A stretch of DNA of 64,000 nucleotides from Jannaschia sp. M317 (GCF_025141175.1 NZ_CP081160.1:7675-71674), one strand, 5' to 3'; shown: positions 43,095 through 52,466, numbered from the stretch's first letter. Notes: generated by a model from the sequence alone, not told the origin. A program made the numbers and translations.

Positions 43095-43152
43095 AATTTA
43101 TCGACGAAATTATTTCCATCAGGCACTTTCTGAAAAAAATCGTCGACGATTT
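43095..43152. promoter_or_regulatory. Palindromic operator sites upstream of the dehydratase/Opp operon
   Basis: AAATCGTCGACGATTT at 43137-43152 is a perfect 16-bp palindrome. A second element AATTT-N7-AAATT at 43095-43111 shares the inner TCGACGA string. Both sit in an AT-rich 185-bp divergent space between the FCD-type GntR gene and the dehydratase operon. Likely binding sites for that GntR; the core differs from the TGGTNNNACCA type seen at 39.8 kb. Confidence 0.6.
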
Positions 43153-43195
43153 GTGAAAGATGGTGATACGTTGTGATTCGAGGAGAACGAGGGGG

Positions 43196-44419
43196 ATGAA
43201 CCGCATGACTGCGACGAAAACGGCTTCTACTGGTGCATCTGCTGGCGCGTCCGACGCGGCCGCCGCACGCATCGCATCCATCGAGCCGTTGTTGGCCCGT
43301 GTGGGGATTCGCAATCAGCTGCTGGTCAAGATCACGACCGAGGACGGCCTGGTCGGCTGGGGCGAAAGCGGCCTGTCCGCCCGCGAAGCCGAGGTCGCCG
43401 CCTGCATCCGCACCTACGAGACCTTTCTCAAGGGCCAGGACAGCCGCCGCATCGGGCGCATCTGGCAGGAAACCTATCGGTCCCAGTATTTCGAAGGCGG
43501 CCGCGTTCTGACCGCCGCCATGTCCGCCGTGGACATCGCGCTTTACGATCTGCTGGGCAAACGCCTGGGCGTGCCGGTCTATCAGCTTCTGGGCGGGATG
43601 CAGCGCGAGCGGGTTTCGAGTTTCGCCAGCGCCACCGGCAACGACATCGACGAAACCGTGGCCCAGGTCCGCCAACTGGTCGACGCCGGTTGGACCTGCG
43701 TGCGCCTGGCCCCGGAATACGACCAGCACAACCTGGTTCACGACGCCCGCGCCAGCCTGCGGCCCACCGCCGAAAAGCTGATCGCCGTGCGCGAGGCGTT
43801 CGGCAAGGACCTGGTGCTGGGCATCGACTATCACCACCGCCTGTCGCCTGCCGAAACCGTCAGCTTCTGCAACATGATGCCCACCGGCACGCTGGATTTC
43901 CTCGAAGAGCCGATCCGCTGCGAAACCCCCGAGGCCTATGCCCACCTGCGCCGCATGGTGGACGTGCCCTTTGCCGTGGGCGAGGAATTCGCGTCCAAAT
44001 GGCAGGCCGGTCCCTATCTGGAACAGGGTCTGACGCAGTTCATGCGCCTCGACATCTGCAACATCGGTGGCTTCACCGAAGCGATGAAGGTCGCCGGCTG
44101 GTCCGAACGTCACTACGTCGACCTAATGCCGCACAATCCGCTGGGCCCGGTCTGCACCGCGGCCACGGCGCATCTGTGCGCGGCGGTCCCGAATTTTTCC
44201 TGGGTCGAGACGCGGCAATCGCCGGTCGAATCGCTCGGGTTCCACGATCCCGCGTTGTTCCCGGTGCAGGTGCCCATGGAGGGGCCCGACTATGTGCTGA
44301 CGGACACGCCGGGCCTGGGCGTCGAGGTGGACGAAGATGCCATCCGCGCCGCACCGCAGCCGGAGCATTTCGAGCCCCCGCACCTGCGCCATCCTGACGG
44401 GTCCGTCACCAACTGGTGA
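43196..44419 (+). CDS. Enolase-superfamily sugar-acid dehydratase, paralogue of the 28.6 kb enzyme
   Basis: 407 residues. Same layout as the protein at 28607-29803: RNQLLVKITTEDGLVGWGESGLS, RSQYFEGGRVLTAAMSAVDIALYD, metal ligands in GIDYHH (Asp), FLEEPI (Glu) and VGEEFASKW (Glu), D-x-H in GIDYHHRLS and the His in MPHNPLGPVCTAA. Belongs to the galactonate/gluconate-type dehydratase subgroup. The ATG at 43196 (AGGAG ten bases upstream) is chosen; an ATG three codons later is also possible. First gene of an operon with a complete Opp/Dpp-type importer and an aldolase, so it likely acts on an acid sugar from an imported oligosaccharide or glycoside. Confidence 0.87.
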   Translation: MNRMTATKTASTGASAGASDAAAARIASIEPLLARVGIRNQLLVKITTEDGLVGWGESGLSAREAEVAACIRTYETFLKGQDSRRIGRIWQETYRSQYFEGGRVLTAAMSAVDIALYDLLGKRLGVPVYQLLGGMQRERVSSFASATGNDIDETVAQVRQLVDAGWTCVRLAPEYDQHNLVHDARASLRPTAEKLIAVREAFGKDLVLGIDYHHRLSPAETVSFCNMMPTGTLDFLEEPIRCETPEAYAHLRRMVDVPFAVGEEFASKWQAGPYLEQGLTQFMRLDICNIGGFTEAMKVAGWSERHYVDLMPHNPLGPVCTAATAHLCAAVPNFSWVETRQSPVESLGFHDPALFPVQVPMEGPDYVLTDTPGLGVEVDEDAIRAAPQPEHFEPPHLRHPDGSVTNW

Positions 44420-44451
44420 CCCCGAAACCAACATTCGAAGGAGGAGACCGA

Positions 44452-46389
44452 ATGACTTACCAAATCCGCAAGCTGCCCAGCCTGCGCGGCACGCTGACCG
44501 GTGTGGGCCTGGCCCTGACCGTCTGCGCCCCCGCCTGGGCCTACCAGGAAGCGCCCGCGCTGGCCGACATGGTCGCCGCAGGGTCCCTGCCCCCGGTGGA
44601 GGAGCGTCTGCCCTCCAACCCGCTGGTCATGGACGTGATCGAACAGACTGGTGAATACGGCGGCACGCTGCGCCGCGCGATCCTGGGCGGTGGCGATCAA
44701 CACAACATGGTCCGCACCATCGGCTCCGAGAACCTGGTCCGCTGGGATCCGAACTGGACCGAAGTGCGCCCCAACATCGCCGAAAGCTGGGAAGTCTCCG
44801 AGGATGCCTCGGCCTTCACCTTCAAGCTGCGCGAAGGCACGAAATGGTCCGACGGCGCACCGTTCACCGCCGATGACATCATGTTCTGGTACGAGGATAT
44901 CTTCTCGAACCCGACCCTGACGCCCAACAAGGACGCCACCTTTGTCGGTGCCAACGGCCCGGTCGAGATCACCAAGATCGACGACTATACCGTCAAGTTC
45001 GACTTCGGCTCGCCCAACGGTCTGTTCATCCAGAAGATGGCCTATGGTTTCGGCTATCACGCCGCCGCCTACCCCAAGCATTACCTCTCCCAGTTCATGG
45101 AGAAGTATAACCCCGACATCCAGGCCCTGATCGACGCCGAACCGACCGCCGCCGACGCGACGCAGCTGTTCAACCTCAAGGCCGGTCCGATGGACACGCC
45201 GCTGTTCTGGCAGAACCCGGATCGCCCGACGCTGCATGCCTGGCACCTGACCAACGCCTACGGGTCCACCGACCGCGTCGTCGCCGAGCGGAACCCCTAT
45301 TACTTCAAGGTCGACGCCGACGGCAATCAGCTGCCCTACATGGACCGGATCACCTACGATCAGGTCGAAGACGTCGAAACGATCCTGCTCAAGACGTTCA
45401 ACGGCGAAATCGACTACATGCTGCGCCACATCGGCCGCCCGTCCAACAAGGCGGCGCTGACCGACAACATGGAGCGGGGCCAGTACGGGTTCTTTGACGT
45501 GGGCGACCTGCCTGCGAACATCGTGATCCTGATGCTGAACCTGAACAACCAGGATCCGGTCAAGCGCGAGGTCGTCAACAACAAGGACTTCCGCGTCGGG
45601 CTTAGCCACGCGATGAACCGTCAGGAAATCATCGACCTGCTGTATTTCGGCGCCGGTTCCCCGGCCCAGACCGCGCCCCGCGAAGGCTCGGAGCTGTACA
45701 AGGAGGAATACGCCAAGCAGTTCACCGAGTATGACGTCGATCTCGCCAACGAGTACCTCGACAAGGTCATGCCCGAAAAAGATGAAAACGGCATGCGCAT
45801 CGGCCCGGACGGCGAACCGTTCCAGCTGATCTTCCTGGTCGCGGACGTCTTTGGCCTGCAATACCCCGACGCGATGGAGCTGATCGCCGGTTACGCCAAG
45901 GATGTCGGCGTCGACATCCAGGTCCGTGCCACCGACCGGTCGCGCCTGATCGAGCTTCACACCTCGAACCAGCAGGACGCCTATCTGTGGAACTGCTCGG
46001 GCGGTCAGGCGGATGCCTACACCACGCCGATCTGCTACGTGCCGCAGATTTCCAACTCGGTCAGCTGGGCCCGCGAATGGGCGGCCTGGGGTGTCGATCC
46101 CTCGACCGGCGAAGAGCCGCCGCAAGAGGTCAAGGACATCTTCGACGCCTACGACCAGGTGACGACGGCGGCCTCCCCCGAAGAGCTGAAGGCCCGCATG
46201 GAAGAGGTGCTGGAGCTGTCGATGGAGCAGTTCTTTACCATCGGTCTGGTGCAGAACGACCCGGTCTTCGGTGTGGCGCGCAACAACGTGCGCAACGTGC
46301 CGAACCCGCTGCCGATCGCCGGTCAGCTGTGGTTCCCTGCGCCCTATACCGCGCAGCTCTACTTCGAAGGTGGTGACAACCTCCCATAG
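44452..46389 (+). CDS. ABC transporter binding protein, family 5 (Opp/Dpp type)
   Basis: 645 residues, longer than usual for family 5 (about 520-600). Signal peptide (about 1-32, ending APAWAYQE), then YGGTLRRAILGGGDQHNM, ESWEVSEDASAFTFKLREGTKWSDGAPFTADDIMFWYED (the family-5 core motif) and a C-terminal lobe with DVQIRATDRSR-like structure. Captures an oligopeptide or, in many alphaproteobacteria, an oligosaccharide. The ATG at 44452 has AAGGAGG upstream. A strong hairpin follows the stop. Context with a sugar-acid dehydratase and an aldolase favours a saccharide ligand. Confidence 0.9.
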   Translation: MTYQIRKLPSLRGTLTGVGLALTVCAPAWAYQEAPALADMVAAGSLPPVEERLPSNPLVMDVIEQTGEYGGTLRRAILGGGDQHNMVRTIGSENLVRWDPNWTEVRPNIAESWEVSEDASAFTFKLREGTKWSDGAPFTADDIMFWYEDIFSNPTLTPNKDATFVGANGPVEITKIDDYTVKFDFGSPNGLFIQKMAYGFGYHAAAYPKHYLSQFMEKYNPDIQALIDAEPTAADATQLFNLKAGPMDTPLFWQNPDRPTLHAWHLTNAYGSTDRVVAERNPYYFKVDADGNQLPYMDRITYDQVEDVETILLKTFNGEIDYMLRHIGRPSNKAALTDNMERGQYGFFDVGDLPANIVILMLNLNNQDPVKREVVNNKDFRVGLSHAMNRQEIIDLLYFGAGSPAQTAPREGSELYKEEYAKQFTEYDVDLANEYLDKVMPEKDENGMRIGPDGEPFQLIFLVADVFGLQYPDAMELIAGYAKDVGVDIQVRATDRSRLIELHTSNQQDAYLWNCSGGQADAYTTPICYVPQISNSVSWAREWAAWGVDPSTGEEPPQEVKDIFDAYDQVTTAASPEELKARMEEVLELSMEQFFTIGLVQNDPVFGVARNNVRNVPNPLPIAGQLWFPAPYTAQLYFEGGDNLP

Positions 46390-46400
46390 GTCACCTCCCC

Positions 46401-46440
46401 GATCGGCCCCGGTCCTCCCGCCGGGGCCGATCACCTTTTT
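46401..46440 (+). terminator. Hairpin with T run after the family-5 binding protein
   Basis: Perfect 12-bp stem GATCGGCCCCGG / CCGGGGCCGATC with an 8-nt loop, followed by ACCTTTTT. It lies 12 bp after the binding-protein stop and before the permease genes. It looks like a rho-independent terminator but downstream genes have no visible promoter, so partial read-through is expected. Confidence 0.7.
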
Positions 46441-46461
46441 CCGTCTGCCATAGGTATCGTC

Positions 46462-47445
46462 ATGCTGGGCTTCGTTCTCCGCCGTCTGATCTACATGGTC
46501 CCCACCATCTTCCTGGTGTCGATCGTGACGTTCATCATCATTCAGCTGCCGCCCGGTGACTATCTCGACGCGCTGGCCGCCGAGATGGGCGAAGGCGGGT
46601 CCGACAACACCGCCATCATGGACAGCCTGCGCGAGCAGTATGGCCTGGGTCAGCCGATCTGGGTGCAATACTACAAATGGATCACCGGCATCGTCTTTCG
46701 CGGCGACTTCGGAGTGTCCTTTGAAAAGAACCTTCTGGTCAACGATCTGATCTGGGACCGCCTGGGCTGGACCTTCGGCATTTCGATCATGACGCTGATC
46801 TTCATCTGGGCCACCGCCCTGCCGATCGGCATCTATTCGGCGGTCAAGAAATATTCGGTCGGCGATTACGTCGCGACCTTCTTCGGGTTCCTTGGCCTCG
46901 CCATCCCGAACTTCCTGCTGGCGCTGGTGATGATGTATGTCGCCTTCAAATACTTCGGCCAGTCGGTCGGCGGTCTGGTCAGCCCGGAATACCTGGACGC
47001 GCCCTGGACCTGGGACAAATACGTCGATCTGTTCAAACACATCTGGATGCCCATCGTCGTGGTCGGCACCTCCGCCGCCGCTGCGCTGATCCGCATCATG
47101 CGCGCCAACCTGCTGGACGAGCTGTATCGCCCCTACGTCGTCACCGCCCGCGCCAAGGGCATGACGGAATTCCAGCTTTTGCTGAAATACCCGGTCCGCG
47201 TGGCGCTGAACCCCTTCATTTCCACCATCGGGTGGATTCTTCCGACGCTGGTGTCGGGTGAGATCATCGTGGCGGTCGTCATGAACCTGCCGACCACGGG
47301 GCCGATGCTGCTGCGCGCGCTGTTGGTGCAGGACATGTATCTGGCCGGCTCGCTGATCCTGATCGTGTCGATCCTGACCGTGATCGGGACGCTCATCTCC
47401 GATCTTCTACTGGCGCTCATCGACCCGAGGATTCGTTACCAATGA
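46462..47445 (+). CDS. Opp/Dpp-type ABC permease (DppB-like)
   Basis: 327 residues with six membrane segments. The N-terminal LRRLIYMVPTIFLVSIVTFIIIQLPPGD is the DppB/OppB start. The EAA loop is LLDELYRPYVVTARAKGMTEFQLLLKYPVRVALNP. Pairs with the next permease. ATGA overlap with it (47442-47445). The preceding hairpin probably sets its lower expression relative to the binding protein. Confidence 0.92.
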   Translation: MLGFVLRRLIYMVPTIFLVSIVTFIIIQLPPGDYLDALAAEMGEGGSDNTAIMDSLREQYGLGQPIWVQYYKWITGIVFRGDFGVSFEKNLLVNDLIWDRLGWTFGISIMTLIFIWATALPIGIYSAVKKYSVGDYVATFFGFLGLAIPNFLLALVMMYVAFKYFGQSVGGLVSPEYLDAPWTWDKYVDLFKHIWMPIVVVGTSAAAALIRIMRANLLDELYRPYVVTARAKGMTEFQLLLKYPVRVALNPFISTIGWILPTLVSGEIIVAVVMNLPTTGPMLLRALLVQDMYLAGSLILIVSILTVIGTLISDLLLALIDPRIRYQ

Positions 47446-48575
47446 CCGATGTTCCCCCCGAAGCGCTGGCCGGTGAGCCGGTCGCGCAAGAGCTGTCGCC
47501 CGTCATCCTGGGCCCCTGGCAAATGGTCTGGCGCCGGTTCAAGCGGCACAAGCTGGCCTATTGGTCCGGCGTGCTGGTCATCTTCATCTATCTCATTGCG
47601 CTGTTTGGTGAATTCCTGACCCCGGTGGAAATCACAGAGACCAACCCCCGCCGCACCTTTGCGCCGCCCCAGGGCATCCATTTCTTCACCGACGAAGGTT
47701 TTCAGCTTCACGCCAAGGGCCTGAAGATGGAACTCGACCGCGTCGCCCTGCGCCGCACCTTTGTCGAGGACCCCGAAGACATCGTCGAGCTGGGCTTCTT
47801 CGTCGAGGGCTACGCCTACGATCTGCTGTGGCTGATCCCGACCAACGTGCATTTCTTCGGCCCCAAGGACCCCGGCGAGACGGTCTATTTCATGGGTGCC
47901 GACCGCCTGGGCCGCGACATCATGAGCCGGATCATCATCGGCACCCGGGTGTCTATGTCCATCGGCCTGGTCGGCGTCGCCGTGTCTCTGGTCATCGGCG
48001 TCTTCCTGGGCGGCATCTCCGGCTACTACGGCGGCTGGATCGACAACCTGGTGCAGCGCCTGATCGAATTCATCCGATCCGTTCCGACCATCCCGCTGTG
48101 GATGGGTCTGGCGGCGGCGATCCCGCTCGACTGGCCGCCGCTGCGCACCTATTTCGTCGTCACCATCATCGTCAGTATGATCGGGTGGACATCGCTTGCG
48201 CGCGAAATCAGGGGCAAGTTCCTGGCGCTCCGCAACGAGGATTTCATCATCGCCGCACGGCTCGACGGGCTGTCGGACATGGAGGTGATCTTCAAGCACA
48301 TGGTGCCGTCGTTCTCGTCGCATATCATCGCCTCGCTGACGCTCGCCGTGCCGCTGATGATCCTGGCGGAGACGTCGCTGTCCTTCCTCGGCATCGGCCT
48401 GCAGCCGCCCGCCGTGTCCTGGGGCACGCTGCTCAAAGAGGCGCAGAACATCCGTTCCATCATCGAGGCGCCCTGGCTTTTGATTGCACCCGGCGCGGCC
48501 ATCGTGATCGCGGTGCTGGCGCTGAACTTCTTGGGTGACGGTCTGCGCGACGCCGCCGACCCGACCAGCCACTGA
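47442..48575 (+). CDS. Opp/Dpp-type ABC permease (DppC/YejE-like)
   Basis: 377 residues, longer than ordinary DppC (about 300). The extra length is a periplasmic insertion between helix 1 and the core (about residues 60-145, rich in F, P and charged residues), as in YejE-like permeases. The core has MGADRLGRDIMSRIIIGTRVSMSIGLVG and the EAA loop ALRNEDFIIAARLDGLSDMEVIFKHMVPS. C-terminal LNFLGDGLRDAADPTSH is the conserved DppC end. Confidence 0.92.
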   Translation: MTDVPPEALAGEPVAQELSPVILGPWQMVWRRFKRHKLAYWSGVLVIFIYLIALFGEFLTPVEITETNPRRTFAPPQGIHFFTDEGFQLHAKGLKMELDRVALRRTFVEDPEDIVELGFFVEGYAYDLLWLIPTNVHFFGPKDPGETVYFMGADRLGRDIMSRIIIGTRVSMSIGLVGVAVSLVIGVFLGGISGYYGGWIDNLVQRLIEFIRSVPTIPLWMGLAAAIPLDWPPLRTYFVVTIIVSMIGWTSLAREIRGKFLALRNEDFIIAARLDGLSDMEVIFKHMVPSFSSHIIASLTLAVPLMILAETSLSFLGIGLQPPAVSWGTLLKEAQNIRSIIEAPWLLIAPGAAIVIAVLALNFLGDGLRDAADPTSH

Positions 48576-48583
48576 GGCCCGCC

Positions 48584-49591
48584 ATGACCGAGAAACCCAT
48601 CCTCGACATCCGCGACCTGCACACGCATTTCTTCACCGATGACGGTGTCGTAAAGGCGGTGGACGGCGTCGACCTGGAAGTCCACGAAAACCGCACGCTC
48701 TGCGTTCTGGGCGAGAGCGGCTGCGGCAAGTCCGTCACCGCCCGGTCCGTCCTGCGGATCGTCGATCACCCCGGACGCGTCACCGGCGGTCAGATCCTCT
48801 ATCGGGCCCGCGACGGGCGCGAGGTGGACCTGGTCCGTGCCAAGCAGGGATCCAAGCAGCTGCGTGAAATCCGTGGCCGCGATATCTCGATGATCTTTCA
48901 GGAACCGATGTCGTCCCTGGGTCCGATCCAGAAGATCGGCAAGCAGATCGTCGAGACGATCCTTCTGCACCGCAAGATGACCAAGGCCGAGGCGAAAGAG
49001 GCGGCGATTGCCATGCTAGACCGCGTCGGCATCCCCGATCCCGCCAAGCGGTTCGAGGCCTATCCGTTCGAGCTGTCCGGCGGAATGCGGCAACGCGCCA
49101 TGATCGCCATGGCCCTGTCGTGTCAGCCGCGCATCCTGATCGCCGATGAACCGACGACCGCGCTGGACGTCACGACACAGGCGCAGATCCTCGACCTGAT
49201 TGCCGACCTGAAGGATGAATTCCAGATGGCCGTGATGCTGATCACGCATGATCTGGGCGTCGTGGCCGAAGTCGCCGATGACGTGGCGGTCATGTACATG
49301 GGCCGCGTGGTCGAGGCCGGATCGGTCTACGACATCTTCGAGAACCCGCAGCACCCCTACACCCGTGCCCTGCTGGAATCGGTGCCGCATATCGGGGCCG
49401 CGAAACGCCACCGCCTGCCCGCCATCGAAGGCATGGTGCCGCATCCCCTGGCCCGGCCATCAGGCTGCGCGTTCCGCACCCGGTGCCGCAACGTGATCCC
49501 CGGCACCTGCGACCGCAAGGACCCCGCCTTGATCCAGACCGGCCCGACCGAGGTCGCCTGCTTCCTGCACCATACGGAGGTCGCGTCATGA
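48584..49591 (+). CDS. Opp/Dpp-type ABC ATPase (DppD-like)
   Basis: 335 residues. Walker [14 protein letters not shown] (about 46-58), Q-loop [14 protein letters not shown], signature [15 protein letters not shown], Walker [16 protein letters not shown]-loop LITHDLGVV. The C-terminal oligopeptide-transport extension has the cysteine cluster [20 protein letters not shown] that can hold an Fe-S cluster in this family. Overlaps the next ATPase by ATGA. Confidence 0.93.
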   Translation: MTEKPILDIRDLHTHFFTDDGVVKAVDGVDLEVHENRTLCVLGESGCGKSVTARSVLRIVDHPGRVTGGQILYRARDGREVDLVRAKQGSKQLREIRGRDISMIFQEPMSSLGPIQKIGKQIVETILLHRKMTKAEAKEAAIAMLDRVGIPDPAKRFEAYPFELSGGMRQRAMIAMALSCQPRILIADEPTTALDVTTQAQILDLIADLKDEFQMAVMLITHDLGVVAEVADDVAVMYMGRVVEAGSVYDIFENPQHPYTRALLESVPHIGAAKRHRLPAIEGMVPHPLARPSGCAFRTRCRNVIPGTCDRKDPALIQTGPTEVACFLHHTEVAS

Positions 49592-50565
49592 GCGAGAACA
49601 TCCTCACCGTCCGCAACCTCGACATGGGGTTTCCCACCGGTGGCGGCTTCTTCGGCAAGCCCACGGGCATCGTGCGCGCCGTCGACGACGTGTCCTTTAC
49701 CGTAAAGCGCGGCGAGACCTTTGGCGTGGTCGGCGAAAGCGGGTCCGGCAAGACGACGCTGGGCCGCTGCATCATGCGCATTCTGGAACCTTCGGGCGGG
49801 TCCATCCAGTTCGAACGCGAGGACGGCAACGCCATCGAGCTGGTCGACGGCGACAAGGCCAAGCTGCAAACCTTCTGGCGTGATGTCCGCATGGTGTTCC
49901 AGGATCCGCAATCCTCGCTGAACCCGCGCCTGCCGATCATCGAAATCGTGGGTCAGGCGCTGCGCAAATCCGGCACGCCCAACGACCAGATCGCCGACAC
50001 GGTCCGCGACCTGCTGGCCAAGGTCGGCCTGCGCCCCGAAATGCTGCACCGCTATCCCGGTGCCTTTTCCGGCGGTCAGCGGCAGCGCATCGGCATCGCC
50101 CGCGCGCTGGCCACCAACCCCGATCTGGTCATCGCGGACGAGGCGGTGTCGGCACTGGACGTGTCGATCCAGGCGCAGACGCTGAACCTGTTGCAGGACC
50201 TGCAAGAGGCGTTCGACCTGACCTATGTGTTCATCGCCCACGACCTGGCGGTGGTCGAACACATCGCCGACCGCGTGGCGGTGATGTACCTGGGCCAGAT
50301 CGTCGAGCTGGCCGATTGCGACACCCTGTTCGCCGACCCCCGCCACCCCTATACCCGCGCCCTGCTGAGCGCGGTGCCCGTGGCCGACCCGCGCAAGCGC
50401 AAGCCGCGCGGATCGGTCCCCAAGGGGGAAATCAGCTGGACCAACCGGGGCTGCAAGTTCGCAAGCCGCTGTCCCCATGCGACCGATCTGTGCCGTGAAA
50501 CGCGGCCGCCGGTCAAACAGGTGGGCGGCGCGGACGTGCTGTGTCACTACGCCGGAGAGGTGTGA
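49588..50565 (+). CDS. Opp/Dpp-type ABC ATPase (DppF-like)
   Basis: 325 residues. Walker [15 protein letters not shown]-loop [14 protein letters not shown], signature [15 protein letters not shown], Walker [15 protein letters not shown] and H-loop [10 protein letters not shown]-terminal [14 protein letters not shown] cysteine cluster. Start at 49588, ACGGAGG upstream, coupled to DppD. Its stop overlaps the aldolase start (TGATG). With the two permeases and the binding protein this completes the importer. Confidence 0.93.
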   Translation: MSENILTVRNLDMGFPTGGGFFGKPTGIVRAVDDVSFTVKRGETFGVVGESGSGKTTLGRCIMRILEPSGGSIQFEREDGNAIELVDGDKAKLQTFWRDVRMVFQDPQSSLNPRLPIIEIVGQALRKSGTPNDQIADTVRDLLAKVGLRPEMLHRYPGAFSGGQRQRIGIARALATNPDLVIADEAVSALDVSIQAQTLNLLQDLQEAFDLTYVFIAHDLAVVEHIADRVAVMYLGQIVELADCDTLFADPRHPYTRALLSAVPVADPRKRKPRGSVPKGEISWTNRGCKFASRCPHATDLCRETRPPVKQVGGADVLCHYAGEV

Positions 50566-51320
50566 TGCCCAGCCTGAAGCGCGCCCTCGCAGAGGGCCGC
50601 CGCCTGGTCGGAAGCTGGGTCTTTTCCGCCTCGCCCACGGTGGCAGAGGCGATGGCCTGTCAGGGGCTCGACTTCGTGATCGTCGACATGGAGCATTCGG
50701 TGACCGAGCTGGCCGACGTGCTGCACATCCTGCGCGCGGTCGGCACCTCGGGAACCGAGGTCATCGTCCGCGCCCCCGACACCGACGTCACCCGTCTGCG
50801 CCGCCTGCTGGACGCGGGCGCGCGCAACGTGATGTTTCCCTTTGTCGAAACGGTGGCCGAGGCACAGGCCCTGGCCTCGGCCAGCCGCTACCCGCCCGAC
50901 GGCACGCGCGGCTTTGCCATGATGCACCGCGGCGCAGGCTTTGGCACCCGGCCCGATTACATCCGCACCGCCTCGGATGACATCTGCCTGATTGCCCAGA
51001 TCGAAACCCGCGCCGGGTTGGACGCGATGGAGGCGATCGGCGCGGTCGACGGCATCGACGCGCTGTTCTTCGGCCCCGGTGACCTGTCCGCCGTGGCGGG
51101 CATGATCGGCCAGGTAAAGGCCCCCGAGGTCCGCGCGTTGAAAGAGCACGGCGCAGAGGTCTGCCGCCGTCTCGGCATCGCCTCGGGGACGTTGGTGCCC
51201 GATGTGGACAGCGCCGACTGGGCCGCCGGTGCCGGGTTCGATTTCATCTCGGTCAGCAGTGATCTGACCATGGTCGCGCGCGGCGCGCAGTCGGTCATGG
51301 GGGCCCTGCCCCGCGGCTGA
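50565..51320 (+). CDS. HpcH/HpaI-family aldolase (2-keto-3-deoxy sugar-acid aldolase-like)
   Basis: 251 residues. VIVDMEHSVTE (base/metal region), PFVETVAEAQALASASRYPPDGTRG and FFGPGDLSAVAG are the hallmarks of class II HpaI/GarL/RhmA aldolases, which split 2-keto-3-deoxy acids into pyruvate and an aldehyde with a divalent metal. The start is coupled to the ATPase stop. As final gene of the operon it fits directly after the dehydratase (43.2 kb), and its aldehyde product could feed the AldA-like enzyme at 38.3 kb. A parS-like palindrome overlaps its stop codon. Confidence 0.88.
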   Translation: MPSLKRALAEGRRLVGSWVFSASPTVAEAMACQGLDFVIVDMEHSVTELADVLHILRAVGTSGTEVIVRAPDTDVTRLRRLLDAGARNVMFPFVETVAEAQALASASRYPPDGTRGFAMMHRGAGFGTRPDYIRTASDDICLIAQIETRAGLDAMEAIGAVDGIDALFFGPGDLSAVAGMIGQVKAPEVRALKEHGAEVCRRLGIASGTLVPDVDSADWAAGAGFDFISVSSDLTMVARGAQSVMGALPRG

Positions 51321-51336
51321 TTGCCAATTGGCAATC
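51319..51336. other. parS-like site 1 (left of the Rep_3 module)
   Basis: 18-bp perfect palindrome GATTGCCAATTGGCAATC beginning in the aldolase stop codon and preceding the rep gene end. The 16-bp core ATTGCCAATTGGCAAT recurs once more in the window, directly after parB1 (55084-55099), within an identical 22-bp block. Likely ParB1 binding site. Confidence 0.65.
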
Positions 51337-51364
51337 GCGTGATTTCCGCCGCTGTTCCCGTGTC

Positions 51365-52378
51365 TTACAGCGGATTTCGTTCCGCGAAGGTGCGAAAGAA
51401 CGCCAAAAAGGCGCGGTCCGGGTCGTCCGCCGGGCCCTTGCCCTGCGCCCAGTCGCGCCAGGCCCCTTCGACGTAATAGATGTCATATCCCGGATGGCGC
51501 AGGCGCGCCGTCTCGTAGGTTTCCGTGCGCAGCGCGGTGCCGCGACCGTCCAGCCAGGCGGGGCGGGGCTTGGCCTCGGCCACAGGCTCTGCGGTGCCCT
51601 CGGTCCGGGCGCGGCGGCCGACCTTGGAAAACGACAGTTCGCGCCCGGCGGCCCCCTGCCCTTCGCCGTCCTTCTTCCACCATCGCAGCTCCACGTGGGT
51701 GACCCGGCGCCCGGTCTTGATCGGCGCGATTTCCACCACGTAGTCCGACAGCGCGTTGACCTCGGTGACGGCGGGGTCGATGGCGCGCAGCTTGAGGTTG
51801 GACCAGGACGTCAGCTTGCCCTTGGGCACACCCAGAATGCCGCGCAGCTCGTCGAGCGAGAATTTCTCGGACGACCGCCACCGCAGATTGCCGCGCTTTT
51901 GCACCATTTCATACAATGTCAGCGCGTATTTGGAGGTCAGCGCGAACATCACCTCGCGCTGGAGCCGCGCAAAGATGGTCGAGTTGGAGATGATCCGCCG
52001 CAGCCGCGCCGGGATCTCGTATTCCAAAAGCCCGTCGGACCGCAGCGTCTCCACGTTGCCGCCCAACAGCTGCACGCGTTCGATCGCGGGTTCCCCGTCC
52101 CAGACCACCTCGATCTTGACGATCGCGCTCATCAACCGCTCGATACTGGCGCCGATGCGGTCGTTGGCGTTGTGCGACCCGCGCAGCAGGCTTTTGGCGA
52201 TGACGTGGGTGACGGGGCGGTCGATGGCGTCCCAGGCGTTTTCCAGCAGCAGGTTATAGATCCGCCGGTCGGCCAGGGTCAGGGGCGTGACCTCGACCAC
52301 GTCCACCAACTCGCCGGGTTTGATCAGCGTGTCGGCGGTCGGTTTGGCGGTCAGGGTGCGATAGGGCTGCTCGGCCAT
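51365..52378 (-). CDS. Plasmid replication initiator, Rep_3 superfamily (RepB-type)
   Basis: 337 residues. Two winged-helix domains of the Rep_3 type: WH1 with VDVVEVTPLTLADRRIYNLLLENAW and FARLQREVMFALTSKYALTLYEMVQKR, WH2 with KFSLDELRGILGVPKGKLTSWSNLKLRAIDPAVTEVNA. It binds iterons to open the origin. The start at 52378 has AAGGA nine bases upstream. The region just before it carries inverted iteron half-copies, so it should repress itself. Iterons lie upstream between rep and the divergent parAB operon, the normal layout for this plasmid class in Rhodobacteraceae. Confidence 0.9.
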   Translation of the reverse strand: MAEQPYRTLTAKPTADTLIKPGELVDVVEVTPLTLADRRIYNLLLENAWDAIDRPVTHVIAKSLLRGSHNANDRIGASIERLMSAIVKIEVVWDGEPAIERVQLLGGNVETLRSDGLLEYEIPARLRRIISNSTIFARLQREVMFALTSKYALTLYEMVQKRGNLRWRSSEKFSLDELRGILGVPKGKLTSWSNLKLRAIDPAVTEVNALSDYVVEIAPIKTGRRVTHVELRWWKKDGEGQGAAGRELSFSKVGRRARTEGTAEPVAEAKPRPAWLDGRGTALRTETYETARLRHPGYDIYYVEGAWRDWAQGKGPADDPDRAFLAFFRTFAERNPL

Positions 52379-52381
52379 GAA

Positions 52382-52404
52382 CTTACGTCCTTACGCTTAC
52401 GGAT
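52382..52404. promoter_or_regulatory. Inverted iteron half-sites at the rep start
   Basis: On the plus strand CTTACGTCC, CCTTACG and CTTACGGAT follow each other; these are reverse complements of the iteron end ATCCGTAAGG or variants. They overlap the rep ribosome site. Likely operator for Rep autorepression. Confidence 0.55.
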
Positions 52405-52450
52405 GTTGCGCTTTGCACGTAGGTTAAACCGGAGCGGGGGCCCGGTCCAT

Positions 52451-52466
52451 CACCCGATCCGTAAGG
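52451..52466 (+). repeat. Isolated iteron CACCCGATCCGTAAGG
   Basis: Exact copy of the iteron core, 100 bp before the tandem array. Confidence 0.7.

Noticed and set aside
44290..47040. 916-codon open frame on the minus strand
   Set aside because: Antisense to the family-5 binding protein and permease, whose motifs are clear on the plus strand.
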